Notes: generated by a model not told the origin, from the sequence alone. Counted from the first letter of the stretch, positions 1 through 10,650 are shown. The stretch is DNA of 64,000 nt from Manis javanica (GCF_040802235.1 NC_133165.1:46141629-46205628); one strand, 5' to 3'. Numbers and translations are program-made.

Positions 1-1773
1 TTTGTCTTTCTTTTTGTTGATGTGGTGGATGATGTTGATGGATTTTCGAATGTTGTACCATCCTTGCATCCCTGGGATGAACCCCACTTGGTCATGGTGT
101 ATGATCCTTTTGATATACTGTTGAATTCTGTTTGCTAATATTTTATTGAGTATTTTTGCATCTACATTCATCAGGGATATTGGTCTGTAATTTTCTTTTT
201 TGGTGGGGTCTTTTCCTGGTTTTGGTATTAGGGTGATGTTGGCTTCATAGAATGAGTTTGGGAGTATTCCCTCTTCTTCTATTTTGTGGAACACTTTAAG
301 GAGAATGGGTATTATGTCTTCTCTGTGTGTCTGATAAAATTCCGAGGTAAATCCGTCCGGCCCCGGGGTTTTGTTCTTGGGTAGTTTTTTGATTACCGTT
401 TCAATTTCTTTGCTTGTAATTGGTTTGTTTAACTTTTGTGTTTCTTCCTTGGTCAGTCTTGGGAGGTTGTATTTTTCTAGGAAGTTGTCCATTTCTTCTA
501 GGTTTTCCAGCTTGTTGGCATATAGGTTTTCATAGTAGTCTTTAATAATTCTTTGTATTTCTGTGGAGTCTGTCGTGATTTTTCCATTCTCATTTCTGAT
601 TATGTTGATTTGTGTTGACTCTCTTTTTCTCTTAATAAGTTGGGCTAGAGGCTTATCTATTTTGTTTATTTTCTCAAAGAACCAGCTCTTGGTTTCGTTG
701 ATTTTTGCTATTGTTTTATTCTTCTCAATTTTGTTTATTTCTTCTCTGATCTTTATTATGTCCCTCCTTCTGCTGACTTTAGGCCTCATTTGTTCTTCTT
801 TTTCCAGTTTTAATAGTTGTGATGTTAGACTATTCATTTGGGATTGTTCTTCCTTCTTCAAGTGTGCCTGGATTGCTATATACTTTCCTCTTAAGACTGC
901 TTTCGCTGCATCCCACAGAAGTTGGGGCTTAGTGTTGTTGTTGTCATTTGTTTCTATATATTCCTTGATCTCTATTTTGATTTGTTCATTGATCCATTGA
1001 TTATTTAGTAGCATGTTGTTAAGCCTCCATGTGTTTGTGAGCCTTTTTGTTTTCTTTGTAGAATTTATTTCTACTTTCATACCTTTGTGGTCTGAAAAAT
1101 TGGTTGGTAGAATTTCAATATTGTGGAATTTACTGAGGCTCTTTTTGTGAGCTAGTATGTGGTCTATTCTGGAGAATGTTCCATGTGCACTTGAGAAGAA
1201 TGTATATCCTGTTGCTTTTGGATGTAGAGTTCTATAGATGTCTATTAGGTCCATCTGTTCTAGTGTGTTGTTCAGTGCCTGTGTGTCTTTACTTATTTTC
1301 TGCCCGGTGGATCTATCCTTTGGGGTGAGTGGTGTGTTGAAGTCTCCTACAATGAATGCATTGCAGTCTATTTCCCTCTTTAGTTCTGTTAGTATTTGCT
1401 TCACATATGCTGGTGCTCCTGTATTGGGTGCATATATATTTAGAATGGTTATATCCTCTTGTTGGACTAAGCCCTTTATCATTATGTAGTGGCCTTCTTT
1501 ATCTCTTGTTACTTTCTTTGTTTTGAAGTCTATTTTGTCTGATATTAGTACTGCAACCCCTGCTTTCTTCTCACTGTTGTTTGCCTGAAATATGTTTTTC
1601 CATCCCTTGACTTTTAGTCTATGCTTATCTTTGGGTTTAAGGTGAGTTTCTTGTAAGCAGCATATAGATGGGTCTTGCTTTTTTATCCATTCTATTACTC
1701 TATGTCTTTTGATTGGTGCATTAAGTCCATTTACATTTAGGGTGACTATTGAAAGATATGTACTTATTGCCAT
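1..1773 (-). CDS. L1 ORF2 protein, endonuclease and start of reverse transcriptase (partial)
   Basis: ORF2p nicks target DNA and reverse transcribes L1 RNA at the nick. My reading of the minus strand from ATG at 1773-1771 finds 591 codons with no stop, ending at the window edge. Residues ~1-240 are the APE-type endonuclease: an N-terminal LNVNGL segment, a QETHL motif (catalytic Glu), an IYAPN segment, GDFNTPL (Asp/Asn) and an SDHK-type histidine motif near the end. From ~400 on, the L1 reverse-transcriptase N-terminal region appears, with SPGPDG-like PGPDGFT and IPKPGKD segments and the ISLMNVDAK block. The catalytic FADD-type motif lies beyond the edge. The start follows ORF1 by 195 bases, the usual bicistronic spacing. 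Confidence 0.93.
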   Translation of the reverse strand, partial: MAISTYLSIVTLNVNGLNAPIKRHRVIEWIKKQDPSICCLQETHLKPKDKHRLKVKGWKNIFQANNSEKKAGVAVLISDKIDFKTKKVTRDKEGHYIMIKGLVQQEDITILNIYAPNTGAPAYVKQILTELKREIDCNAFIVGDFNTPLTPKDRSTGQKISKDTQALNNTLEQMDLIDIYRTLHPKATGYTFFSSAHGTFSRIDHILAHKKSLSKFHNIEILPTNFSDHKGMKVEINSTKKTKRLTNTWRLNNMLLNNQWINEQIKIEIKEYIETNDNNNTKPQLLWDAAKAVLRGKYIAIQAHLKKEEQSQMNSLTSQLLKLEKEEQMRPKVSRRRDIIKIREEINKIEKNKTIAKINETKSWFFEKINKIDKPLAQLIKRKRESTQINIIRNENGKITTDSTEIQRIIKDYYENLYANKLENLEEMDNFLEKYNLPRLTKEETQKLNKPITSKEIETVIKKLPKNKTPGPDGFTSEFYQTHREDIIPILLKVFHKIEEEGILPNSFYEANITLIPKPGKDPTKKENYRPISLMNVDAKILNKILANRIQQYIKRIIHHDQVGFIPGMQGWYNIRKSINIIHHINKKKDK

Positions 1774-1968
1774 TGCAGGCTTTAGATTCGTGGTTACCAA
1801 AGGTTCAAGGTTAGCTTCTTTAGTATCTTACTGCCTAACTTAGCTCGCTTATTGAGCTGTTATATACACTGTCTGGAGAGTCTTTTCTTCTCTCCCTTCT
1901 TATTCCTCCTCCTCCATTCTTCATATGTTGTGTGTTTTGTTATGTGCTCTTTTTAGGGGTGCTCCCAT

Positions 1969-2859
1969 CTAGAGCAGTCCCTGTAGGATGCCCTGTAGAG
2001 GTGGTTTGTGGGAAGCAAATTCCCTCAGCTTTTGCTTGTCTGGGAATTGTTTGATCCCACCATCATATTTAAATGATAGTCGTGCTGGATACAGTATCCT
2101 TGGTTCAAGGCCCTTCTGTTTCATTGCATTAAGTATATCATGCCATTCTCTTCTGGCCTGTAGGGTTTCTGTTGAGAAGTCTGATGTTAGCCTGATTGGT
2201 TTTCCTTTATAGGTGACCTTTTTCTCTCTAGCTGCCTTTAAAACTCTTTCCTTGTCCTTGATCCTTGCCATTTTAATTATTATGTGTCTTGGTGTTGTCC
2301 TCCTTGGATCCTTTCTGTTGGGGGTTCTGTATAATTCCATGGTCTGTTCGATTATTTCCTCCCCCAGTTTGGGGAAGTTTTCAGCAATTATTTCTTCAAA
2401 GACACTTTCTATCCCTTTTCCTCTTTCTTCCTCTTCTGGTAGCCCTATAATACGAATGTTTTTCCTTTTGTATTGGTCACATATTTCTCTTAGTGTTGTT
2501 TCATTCCTGGAGATCCTTTTATCTCTCTCTATGTCAGCTTCTATACGTTCCTGTTCTCTGGCTTCTATTCCTTCAATGGCCTCTTGCATCTTATCCATTC
2601 TGCTTATAAATCCTTCCAGGGATTGTTTCACTTCTGTGATCTCTTTCCTGACATCTGTGATCTCCTTCCGGACTTCATCCCACTGCTCTTGCATTTTTCT
2701 CTGCATCTCATCCCATTGCTCTTGCATTTTTTTCTGCATCTCTGTCAGCATGTTCATGATTTTTATTTTGAATTCTTTTTCAGGAAGACTAGTTAGGTCT
2801 GTCTCCTTCTCAGGTGTTGTCTCTGTGATCTTTGTCTGCCTGTAGTTTTGCCTTTTCAT
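1969..2859 (-). CDS. L1 ORF1 protein (RNA-binding chaperone), intact
   Basis: ORF1p is the trimeric RNA chaperone that coats L1 RNA in cytoplasmic particles. The 296-codon frame is uninterrupted. Residues ~25-125 are a charged coiled coil containing short internal repeats (MQ-KMQEQWDE twice, then VRKEITD/VRKEITE), which are heptad-like duplications. Residues ~135-215 form the RRM, with the signature IRIIGLPEEEE. Residues ~225-296 are the C-terminal domain, with the ARREWHDILNAMKQKGL stretch. Length is close to the 338 residues of the human protein but shorter, mainly in the N-terminal part. The frame begins right after the 5' UTR and is followed by ORF2 after a 195-bp spacer. Confidence 0.95.
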   Translation of the reverse strand: MKRQNYRQTKITETTPEKETDLTSLPEKEFKIKIMNMLTEMQKKMQEQWDEMQRKMQEQWDEVRKEITDVRKEITEVKQSLEGFISRMDKMQEAIEGIEAREQERIEADIERDKRISRNETTLREICDQYKRKNIRIIGLPEEEERGKGIESVFEEIIAENFPKLGEEIIEQTMELYRTPNRKDPRRTTPRHIIIKMARIKDKERVLKAAREKKVTYKGKPIRLTSDFSTETLQARREWHDILNAMKQKGLEPRILYPARLSFKYDGGIKQFPDKQKLREFASHKPPLQGILQGLL

Positions 2860-4495
2860 GGTGATAGAGATAGTTTGCAGAGCTGGTACAAGTGACCGCT
2901 GGAAGAGCTTCCCTTCTTGTTGGTTTGTAGCCTTTTCCTGGGAGAATAGCGACCTCTAGTGGCTTGTGCTGGGCAGCTGTGCGCAGACAGGGCTTCTGCT
3001 TCCTGCCCAGTTGCTTTGGGGTTTATCTCCACTGTTGCTGTGGGCTTGGCCTGGCTGGGGCTGTTCCTCCAAAATGGTGGAGCCCCGTTGGAGGGGGAGC
3101 AGCCAGGAGACTATTTATCTCCGTAAGGGGCCTCTGTGCTCCCTGCTGCCCAGGGGGTTAGAGTTCCCAGAGATCCCCAGATTCCCTGCTTCTGGTCTAA
3201 GTGACCTGTCCTGCCCCTTTAAGATTTCCAAAAAGCACTCTCCAAACCAAAACAACAGCAGCAACAATGAGAGAGGGAACAGAAACAAAGAGAAAAAAAA
3301 AAAAGGAAAAAAAAGGAAAAAACAAGCGATTTTTTTTTTTTTTTTTTGTCCTCAGGTGCCGGTCCCAGGCACCCGCTCACTGGTCCTGCTGCCCTGTCTC
3401 CCTAGCACCAGGGTCCCTGTCCTTTCAAGGCTTCCAAAAAGCACCCACCCACCGGTCCCGCAGGGAAGGAACGCTCAATATTCTTTGTCCTCAGGCACTG
3501 GTCCCACGCACCCGCTCACCAGTCCCGCCGCCCTGCCTCCCTAGCACCGGGGTCCCTGTCCCTTCAAGGCTTCCAAAAAGCACTCGGCAAAAAGAGAGAA
3601 AAAAAAGGGGAAAAACGCGCGATTTCTTCCGTCCTCAGGTGCTGGTCTCAGGCACCCACCCACCGGTCCCACAGGGAAAAATACGGGATATTCTTTGTCC
3701 TCAGGTGCTGGTCCCAGGCACCCGCTCACCAGTCCCGCTGCCCTGCCTCCCTAGCACCAGAGTCCCTGTCCCTTTTAGGCTTCCAAAAAGCACTCGCAGA
3801 AAAGAGAAAAAAAAAAGGGGAAAAACGCGCGATTTCCTCTGTCCTCAAGTGCCGGTCTCAGGCACCCGCCCACCGGTCCCGCAGGGAAAAACGGGGGATA
3901 TTCTTTGTCCTCAGGCGCCGGTCCCAGCCACCCGCTCACCAGTCCCGCCACCGTGCCTCCCTAGCACTGGGGTCCCCGTCCCTTCAAGGCTTCCAAAAAG
4001 CGCTCGCCAAAAAGAGAAAAAAAAAAAAAAAGGGGAAAAACGCGCGACCTCCTCCGTCCTCAGGCACCGGTCTCAGGCACCCGCCCCCAGGTCTCGCAGG
4101 GAGAAACGCGGGATATTCTTTGTCCTCTGGCGCCGTTCCCAGGCACCTCCTCACCGGTCCCGCCACCCTGCCTCCCCAGCAACGGGGGCCCGTCCCTCTA
4201 AGGCTTCCAAAAAGCGCTCGCCAAAAAAAAAAAAAAAAAAACCGCTCCGGTTTCTCTCCACCCGCCGGGAGCCGGGGGGAGGGGCGCTCGGGTCCCGCCG
4301 GGCCGGGGCTTGTGTCTTACCCCCTTCACAAGGCGCTGGGTTCTTGCAGGTGTGGATGTGGTCTGGATGTTGTCCTGTGTCCTGTGGTCTCTATTTTAGG
4401 AAGATTTTTCTTTGTTATATTTTCATAGCTCTATGTGTTTTTGGGAGGAGATTTCCACTGCTCTACTCACGCCGCCATCTTTGCTCCGCCTCCTT
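2860..4495 (-). promoter_or_regulatory. L1 5' UTR / internal promoter with YY1-like site
   Basis: About 1.6 kb of GC-rich sequence precedes ORF1 in the sense direction. At its 5' edge the complement of 4471-4483 reads as a CAAAGATGGCGGC motif, the YY1 site that positions transcription starts in L1s. The middle is a tandem monomer array (see separate entry) and the ORF1-proximal ~350 bases are unique. Promoter function is inferred from the position and from known L1 biology. Confidence 0.8.
3340..4230 (-). repeat. Tandem ~210-bp monomers in the L1 5' UTR
   Basis: The landmark TTCTTTGTCCTC recurs at 3481, 3691, 3901 and 4116, spacings of 210, 210 and 215 bases. Each unit also carries GGCTTCCAAAAAGC (near 3566, 3776, 3984, 4200), an A-rich run (AAAAAGAGAAAAAAAAGGGG) and two CCTCAGG(Y)GC(Y)GGTC half-unit motifs. 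At least four units are present, with a partial one before 3481. Units differ by scattered substitutions and A-run length. Repeated promoter monomers are well known in mouse L1 families; this array looks analogous, not homologous. Confidence 0.88.
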
Positions 4496-5323
4496 TTTAC
4501 TCTCTTTTTAAGGCTCATCTTTCTTTGGTTGTTGCCCAGGACTTTCTTTGGCTCTCTGGGAAATACCCGCATTTAGGATATTCTTTACCAAGCATGCAAG
4601 AGAATACATCCAATTGTTGGTTACCTCTGGGCTATGGGAATAGAGGGTTAGTTGTGAAATGATTAGCTTTTTCCTTATGTATCTTTCAGGATTTAATATA
4701 CAATGAGCATGTATTACTTTTGAGATTAAAAATGTTTAATTATGAAACATTAAAAAAATTCTTTACTAGTGTGAGGATGAGCAATAAAGGAGATGCTTTG
4801 AATGCCAAGGAACAGAAGAACCATCTGGGTGTTTCATGAAAGATCCTTCAGACTCAGAGATATGACAAGGCCCCCACTCTCATTCTTCTCCAGTCATTGC
4901 CCTGATACTGAGGGGGAAGTCACCTGATGTTATTGTCACATCCAAGTCATGGCATCAGATGGAATCAAGTGGCCAAACTCGGGGAACATATTGTTTTCTC
5001 AGTGGAGTCCTGAAATAGAAGCTTCGAGAGAAAACCAGTTTTAAGAATGTTGGCAAGGCTGATACAAAATATTGCAATGTAGTGTTGTAAAATATTAAGA
5101 GAAGTCCTAAGATACGTTTAAGTCTAGAAACTACTGTAAGTAATGTTTTTGTTGTTTTAATTTAAGCTGTTTTTGTAACTTCTGCAGAAAGAAGATAGAA
5201 AATTGTGTTGGCTGTTTTGAAAACTGAAAGCTGTACCAGCCATTTATAGTTTGAAGGAACAAAAAAGAAATTTTGAATAAGAAAGCTCATAAATTTCATT
5301 GTAAATCAGATTCTTCTGAAATA
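4496..5323. other. Unique spacer, no feature recognised
   Basis: AT-rich sequence between the L1 5' end and the provirus. I see no coding frame of note, no RNA gene and no repeat family that I can name. Confidence 0.5.
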
Positions 5324-5329
5324 ATTGGT
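5324..5329 (+). repeat. Target-site duplication (ATTGGT) of outer provirus, left copy
   Basis: ATTGGT stands immediately before the TG of the 5' LTR. An identical ATTGGT follows the CA end of the 3' LTR at 21162-21167. Six-base duplications are typical of class II (betaretrovirus-like) integrases. Confidence 0.92.
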
Positions 5330-5760
5330 TGTCGAGAGCTGTAGGCCATAGAAACAATGGTCTCGCCCTTTTCGCCTAGGTCTCTAGTTTCTCAAGTCTG
5401 CCCCATTTACGAAAGATCAATTGACCCAGCTTGCGATTAGACCACTGGGATAGAGATTAAGCAGCTGCTGTGATAACATCTCCTCCTTAGTAAAACATTC
5501 TGCCTTTTCTCAGTAATCCCCCACCCATGATCTTTTCTAGAGAACATTCTTCAGTTAGGTATCCTAGCAACCTAGATAACCCTTGCCACTTCAGCTGAGG
5601 CTGTTTCCTCCTCCTAGCTCCTATATAATCTACCTTGTAAGAATAAACCTTGAGACCTTGATCAGACTTTTGACTTGGTCTCCTTCTTTGTGTCTGGTTT
5701 GTCTCTCATCCAGGTTAACTTCTGTTTGAGCCTTTGTTGAACTCCCCGCCGGCTGGGGCA
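5330..5760 (+). repeat. 5' LTR of outer provirus
   Basis: 431 bases from TG to CA, the same length as the 3' copy at 20731-21161. It contains a TATATAA box (5623-5629) and an AATAAA signal (5642-5647) only ~20 bases further on, followed by T-rich R/U5 sequence. The first bases are TGTCGAG here but TTTCGGG in the 3' copy, so the terminal G of the 3' LTR has mutated. Confidence 0.93.
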
Positions 5761-5762
5761 AG

Positions 5763-5780
5763 TGGCGCCCAATGCGGGGC
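5763..5780 (+). other. Primer-binding site, tRNA-Lys type
   Basis: TGGCGCCCAATGCGGGGC begins two bases after the 5' LTR. It matches the 3' end of tRNA-Lys(1,2), as in mouse mammary tumour and type D viruses, apart from small differences in the middle. This supports a class II assignment. Confidence 0.85.
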
Positions 5781-5938
5781 TCGAGGTATGAAGCCTGATC
5801 TGGACGTCGCTCATATGGACAGCTGTCCTTCTGTCTTTAGATCGCCACCCCGCCGGTGAGTGAAGATCCACACGAAGATCACCACAGGAGTACCCACCTG
5901 TGACACAGATCAGTAAAGGTAAGGAAAGTGATGCAATC

Positions 5939-7638
5939 ATGAGGCAAACACTAAATAAGCATGAGTTATTTGTTTAGGGACTTAAGGCTTCTCTCAAGAC
6001 ACGAGGAATAAGGGTTAAGAAAAAAGATTTAGTTAAATTCTTTATCTTGCTAGAGGATGTCTGCCCATGGTTCCCCCAGGAAGGAACTATAGATGAAAAA
6101 CGGTGGCGCCGAGTTGGCAACTGCCTGAATGATTTTTATCGTTCCTTTGGCCCTGAGAAGGTCCCAGTACAGGCATTTTCTTATTGGAATCTCATAAATG
6201 ATGTGTTGCAGGTCCGCCACTGTCACCCAGATGTTTCAAAGATTGTTGATGATAGTGAAAATTATCTGAAAGGAAAGTTAAAAACCAGTCAGACTTCTCT
6301 TCACAAAAAGGAGGTCCCCGAGGACCTTCGTCCCTCCTCCCCAGCCTCTAATTGTCCCTCTGTCTCCATTCCCGTGCCCGTGGTTAATAATGATCTGCCG
6401 TCTAGTGGCCCTCCCCAAAATCTATTTACCCAGTCCTGTCCGGTCTCAAGTCCAACAGCCCTGATGATGATCCCCTCTCCTCTGAAGAGGAGGCCGAACT
6501 AAAAGACGCTGCCACTAAGCACCATAATCTTGATTGGCCCCCTCAAGCACCTTTAGGTGCATGTCCACCACCCTATAACATACCATCCCCTTTCTGTACT
6601 CAACCCGATCTAGAAGAAATAACTAGACAAGCCACTGTTAAACTCTCTCGGGAGGTGCAGTCCCTTAAGGCACTGCTTCAGGTCAAAAGGGAAAGATCCC
6701 AATTGCTTAGGCAATTATGTGACCTTGACTTAGAAATAAGCTCCCCCACTGTCCCTCCTGTTCAGAAAATAAAAATAAGTTCCCCCTCTGCACCCCCCAT
6801 TCAGAAAGTTAAAACCAAAAATAAAACCCTTAATGTCTTCCCGGTGACCCGATCCCAAACTAGACCGACCGAAGGAGAGCCGACCCAGGGAGAGTCAAAT
6901 GAGGCTGAACCACGAGAATCAGAAGGGGGAGATACGGACGCAGAAGAGCCTATAGCCAAGCTTGAGTCAGAAAACACTGAGGGAGAGGACGAGAATGCAG
7001 CTTCAACCAGTAGGACTCAGCGGTACTGCCGCCTTAAATTTAAAAATATAAAAGACTTAAAGAATGCTGTTTCCTCTTATGGCCGTTACCCCCTTTACTA
7101 TTTCATTGTTAGAGTCTCTAAGCGAAGACTGGCTTACAGTTAATGATTGGGGCATTTTAACTAAAGCCACCTTAACAAGGGGTGACTTTCTCTTATGGAA
7201 AGCTGATTACACTGAAAGATGCCAGGATACTGCCCGCCGCAATATGACTGCCAGCAGTCCTTCCAAATCCTGGACATTAGACAAACTTCTGGGCGATCAC
7301 CCCTATGACACAAATGAAAAACAGGCTAAGTTTTCTCCAGGCTTACTCACACAAATCCAACATGCAGCCCTTAAGGCCTGGAAGAGCCTCCCTTCTAAAG
7401 GGTCAGCCATCACCTCTCTTGGCAAGGTTAGACAGGGGCCACAGGAACCTTACAGTGAATTCATATGCTGCCTTACAGAGGCCGCTGAATGCCTCATGGG
7501 AAGGGAGGAAACAGATAATGAATTCATTAAACATCTTGCTTTTGAAAATGCTAACTCAGCTTGTCAAGCGGCTATGCGTCCCCATCACCATGGCAAAAAT
7601 GTCTCTGATTTTATAAAACTTTGTGCCAATGTCGACCC
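5939..7638 (+). pseudogene. Outer provirus gag: matrix, p12-like region, capsid (broken)
   Basis: Starts at ATG 5939. The matrix segment (~6047-6260) has the betaretroviral CPWFPQEG...W-RVG pattern. A TAG at 5975-5977 interrupts it at codon 13, in frame with what follows. The frame shifts near 6480 and returns to the original phase near 7065-7140, so two roughly compensating indels flank the proline-rich middle. Capsid follows. Its major homology region (QGPQEPYSEF) lies near 7437, and a C-terminal segment ends in DFIKLCANVDP. At 7638 the inner provirus interrupts the gene. Gag resumes in the same phase at 14597 with the end of capsid and the nucleocapsid. Confidence 0.88.
7634..7638 (+). repeat. 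Target-site duplication (GACCC) of inner provirus, left copy
   Basis: GACCC precedes the TG of the inner 5' LTR and recurs at 14592-14596 after the CA of its 3' LTR. It shows that integration took place directly into the outer gag gene. Confidence 0.9.
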
Positions 7639-7887
7639 TGAAGGGCCCCCACTAGTAAGATGGCAAACTTCTGGCTTTTCTTTGGGGTCCTCGGTTCCCG
7701 CTGGTGCCACCTGAAGCCCAATCACCTCTCACCCCCCTCCCAATCCCAGCACCTAGCCAACAGCCACCAGCCCCGTAGAAGTGACACCTCAATCAATTCA
7801 TGTTCCTTCCTATATAACCCAGCACCTTTCCCTAATAAAGCGGAATTCTCTGGTGAATTGCTGCTGTGTGTCGCTCCTTTCCTTTCA
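7639..7887 (+). repeat. 5' LTR of inner provirus
   Basis: 249 bases, TGAAGGG...TTTCA, with TATATAA (7811-7817) and AATAAA (7834-7839). Compared by eye with the 3' copy (14340-14591) it has about 12 substitutions, mostly C/T, and lacks three G residues of a G run. Confidence 0.92.
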
Positions 7888-7888
7888 T

Positions 7889-7906
7889 TGGTGCCAAAAC
7901 CCGGGA
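7889..7906 (+). other. Primer-binding site, tRNA-Phe type
   Basis: TGGTGCCAAAACCCGGGA starts one base after the LTR. It differs at one position from the complement of the tRNA-Phe 3' end (TGGTGCCGAAACCCGGGA), the primer type of the HERV-F group. Confidence 0.8.
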
Positions 7907-8613
7907 GACGGGACACCCCAACTGGGCCCCGTCTTCCCCCCGACACCAGCAGCAGCTTGCCCTCATCCTCTTTTTCCAGTGCTGGCTCATCACACTCACC
8001 ACTCCTCTCTGGCCTTTAGGTAAGTTTTCCCCCCCGGAGTGGGCCACTCTTCCCTGAGCTATCGCAGTGCCATTGACCGTGATTGTCCAGCAAGGCCCTG
8101 ATGCTCAGGGATGAGGTGGGAACTCTCCCCACCTCAGGCCTTCATGGCTGCGGTGGACCCTCAGGCCCCTCCTCCAACAGCCATAAATTCCTGCCTCAGG
8201 CCTTCACGGCTGCGGCGGACCCTCAGGCCCCTCCTCTGGCAGCCATAAATCCCCGCCACAGGCCTTCATGGCTGTGGCAGACCCTCAGGCCCCCCTCCAA
8301 CAGCCCTAAATGAGGTGACTCCTTTGAAGATGAGAACACTCCCTCCCCCCCCCCCCACTCCTTCTGTTCCGTCCGCCAAAATCTGTTCTGTCTGCCAAAA
8401 ATTCCTAGCGCTAGGTACCTCGTGACTCCAGCACTCTGCCTTCTTAGGGAAGTCTGGGTGATGACCCACACTTCCTAAGAAATTCCGACTCATATACGAG
8501 TTTCTGCAGACCACCAAGGATCATCGGGGACACCCTTTGTCTCCTTGCGGTCTGCTTCCAGTCCGAGGATCTCCATTTGTCTTCCCGTTTGTCTCCTTCT
8601 CTGTCCTTTAGCC

Positions 8614-10650
8614 ATGGGAGCCTCCTCATCCCTCCCTGAAAGTTCACCTCTTGAATGCCTGCTTAAGCATCTGGCTACCCTCTCCCTGACGCCTGATATA
8701 AAACCAAAACTTCTCCGTAAATATTGCTCCCAAGATTGGCCGACATACCCCCTAGACAATAACAAGCAATGGCCCGCAGGGGGAACTCTTGATCCTAACA
8801 TCACTCGCAATCTCTTTAACTACTGCCAGTGCCTGAAAAAATGGTAGGAGATTCCCTATATCGAAGTTTTCCGCCTCCTCTTCCCCCCGCCCCCTCCCAA
8901 GTTCTCCTAGCCTGCAAGCCGCTGCCCCGGCAGAAGCCTCCCATTCACTCCCTTCCCCTTCTTCTCCTACAACAGCCCTTCTCCCTTCCTCCCCCACCAT
9001 CTCCTCCCCCATCTCACCTCCTCCGCCTTCATCCCCCGCAGATTAAGCCTGAGCCTTTCAGCCCCCCCTTTAACTAGGTCCCAGGGGCCTCCTCCATCTT
9101 TGCCCTCATCACCTGTTTCTCCCCTGTTAGGGACCGCCTTTGTCTTCTCACATGTTTGTAGGGAGAATGGGAAAGCACCTTCCCCTATGTCTGAACGCAT
9201 CATGGGAAAGCACAAGCTAGAGAACAACCGGTGCAGTCCTTGCAAGTTATGTGTCCACAAAAACATATCTTGTCCTTGAAGATGAGCCAAGACTCCTCAC
9301 TCTGAAAGTAGGGAGACCTTGAAGATGTGTAGAAACACCGCCCCTGCTTCTAGCTATGCCCTTCCCCCACTTGCCGATGTGGCAGGAATGGAGAACAAAG
9401 AAAATTCTGTTTAAGCATTCCATAAGCAATTAACTGGAGCCCTGTTGTAGCTCAGTTAGTAGAGCCTGGGACTCTTAACCTCAGAGTCATGAGTTCAAGC
9501 CCAACTAGAGGGGCAGAAGCAAGCAGCTGGGTTGCTGGCTGGCAACAGGTGGGTCCGATTCTATCTTTCTTTATTTTCTTTGCCCCCCTTCCGCACTTCA
9601 GGACCTGCTCGACTAGGCGTGGCTAGACTGCATCACTCCCCCACAGACTGAGACAGAACCCTTCAGTCCCCCTCAGACTCGGTCCCGAGAGCCTCCCAAA
9701 ATTATCGCCCCCCTCCAGGAGGTAGCAAAATCTGAAGGCATCGTGCGCGTTCATGTCCCTTTCTCCTTAGGAGATTTAGCCCAACTAGAGAAATGCCTAA
9801 GTTCCTTTTCCACTGATCCCACGACATACATCAGGGAGTTTCAATGGACCCTCCAGTCTTACAGCCTCACGCATCATGACATTTTCATGCTCCTGGCCAA
9901 TACTCTCCTCCCTGAAGAGCGTAGATGAGTTTGGGACTTCGCCCAAATGCATGCTACCGAAACCCACAGGACTGACCCCACCTATCCCCCTGGCCCCACT
10001 GCTGTCCCCGAACCAGACCCACACTGGGATTATAACACCGCCGTAGGTCTCCGCTCTCGAGATATTTTTGCCTCCTGCTTAATAGCAGGTCTGAAAAAGG
10101 CAGCTCGTAAAGTAGTCAATTTTCAAAAGCTCCAAGACATAATTCAAAAGAGAGATGAAACCCCCTCCCGAGTTCATAGACAGACTCACTCAAGCCCTAT
10201 TACAGTATACCAGCCTAGACCCAGAAACACCTGAAGGAAAACATGTCCTTATGACATACTTCCTAGCTCAAAGCTACCCTGACATTAAAGCTAAACTCAA
10301 AAAGTTAGAACAGGGCCCCGCTACCCCACAGACTGAGATCCTAACAGTGGCCTTTAAAGTCTTCCATAACCGGGAGGAGGAGAAAGAACGCCGTAAACAA
10401 AAGGCTGATCAGACCAATTTTCAAATGTTGGCCCAGCTGATAAAACCACAACCTGGGCGCCCCTCTACAAACAAGCCCCCCACCCAGGAGCTTGTTTCAA
10501 GTGCAGAAAAGTGGGACATTGGTCAAGGGCGTGCCCCTCCCCCAGATCTCCTACCACCCCATTCTCCAGATGCCACAAAAAGGGCCACTGGGGGTCTGAT
10601 TGCCCAACCACCCGAAGGGGAGGCTGGACGAACAACCCCCATCCTACGCC
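8614..10650 (+). pseudogene. Inner provirus gag (broken)
   Basis: Begins with ATG at 8614, reading MGASSS, a myristoylation-type N terminus followed by a gamma-like matrix that stops near 8847. A proline-rich stretch (8870-9080) follows, then ~600 bases that do not read as gag and that contain a tRNA-like sequence, so this part may be an insertion. Capsid-like sequence runs from ~9743 to ~10440 with stops and a frame change near 10150; it includes an ETPPEFIDRLTQAL-type major homology region. A nucleocapsid zinc knuckle (C-FK-C-RKVG-H-WSRA-C) lies near 10499-10540. A second knuckle near 10570-10605 has lost its first cysteine. Confidence 0.8.
9439..9514 (+). pseudogene. tRNA-Lys(CTT)-like sequence, probably pseudogene or SINE head
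   Basis: Seventy-six bases with a tRNA layout. The A box reads TAGCTCAGTTAGT and the B box GAGTTCAAGCC, both close to consensus. A seven-base anticodon loop CTCTTAA gives anticodon CTT (9474-9476). GCCC at the start can pair with GGGC at the end, and the D stem GCTC/GAGC is intact. The T stem pairs poorly and the anticodon stem has a mismatch, so a functional tRNA is unlikely. It sits in the part of the inner gag that does not read as gag. Confidence 0.6.

Larger units (their letters stand above)
1..4495 (-). mobile_element. Full-length young LINE-1, 3' part beyond the left edge
   Basis: An autonomous non-LTR retrotransposon read on the minus strand. In sense order it has a 5' end near 4495, a long GC-rich 5' UTR with tandem monomers, ORF1 (2859-1969), a 195-bp spacer, then ORF2 from 1773 running off the window. 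The extreme 5' end carries the GGCGGC/AAGATGGCGGC-type start with a YY1-like site (complement of 4471-4483), as complete mammalian L1s do, so this copy is not 5'-truncated. Both ORFs are open wherever visible, which marks a recent insertion. The 3' end, poly-A tail and target-site duplication are outside the window, so competence for retrotransposition cannot be judged. Confidence 0.95.

Noticed and set aside
2213-2845. 210-codon plus-strand frame opposite L1 ORF1
   Set aside because: Antisense shadow of ORF1; hydrophobic composition follows from the complement of its charged coiled coil.
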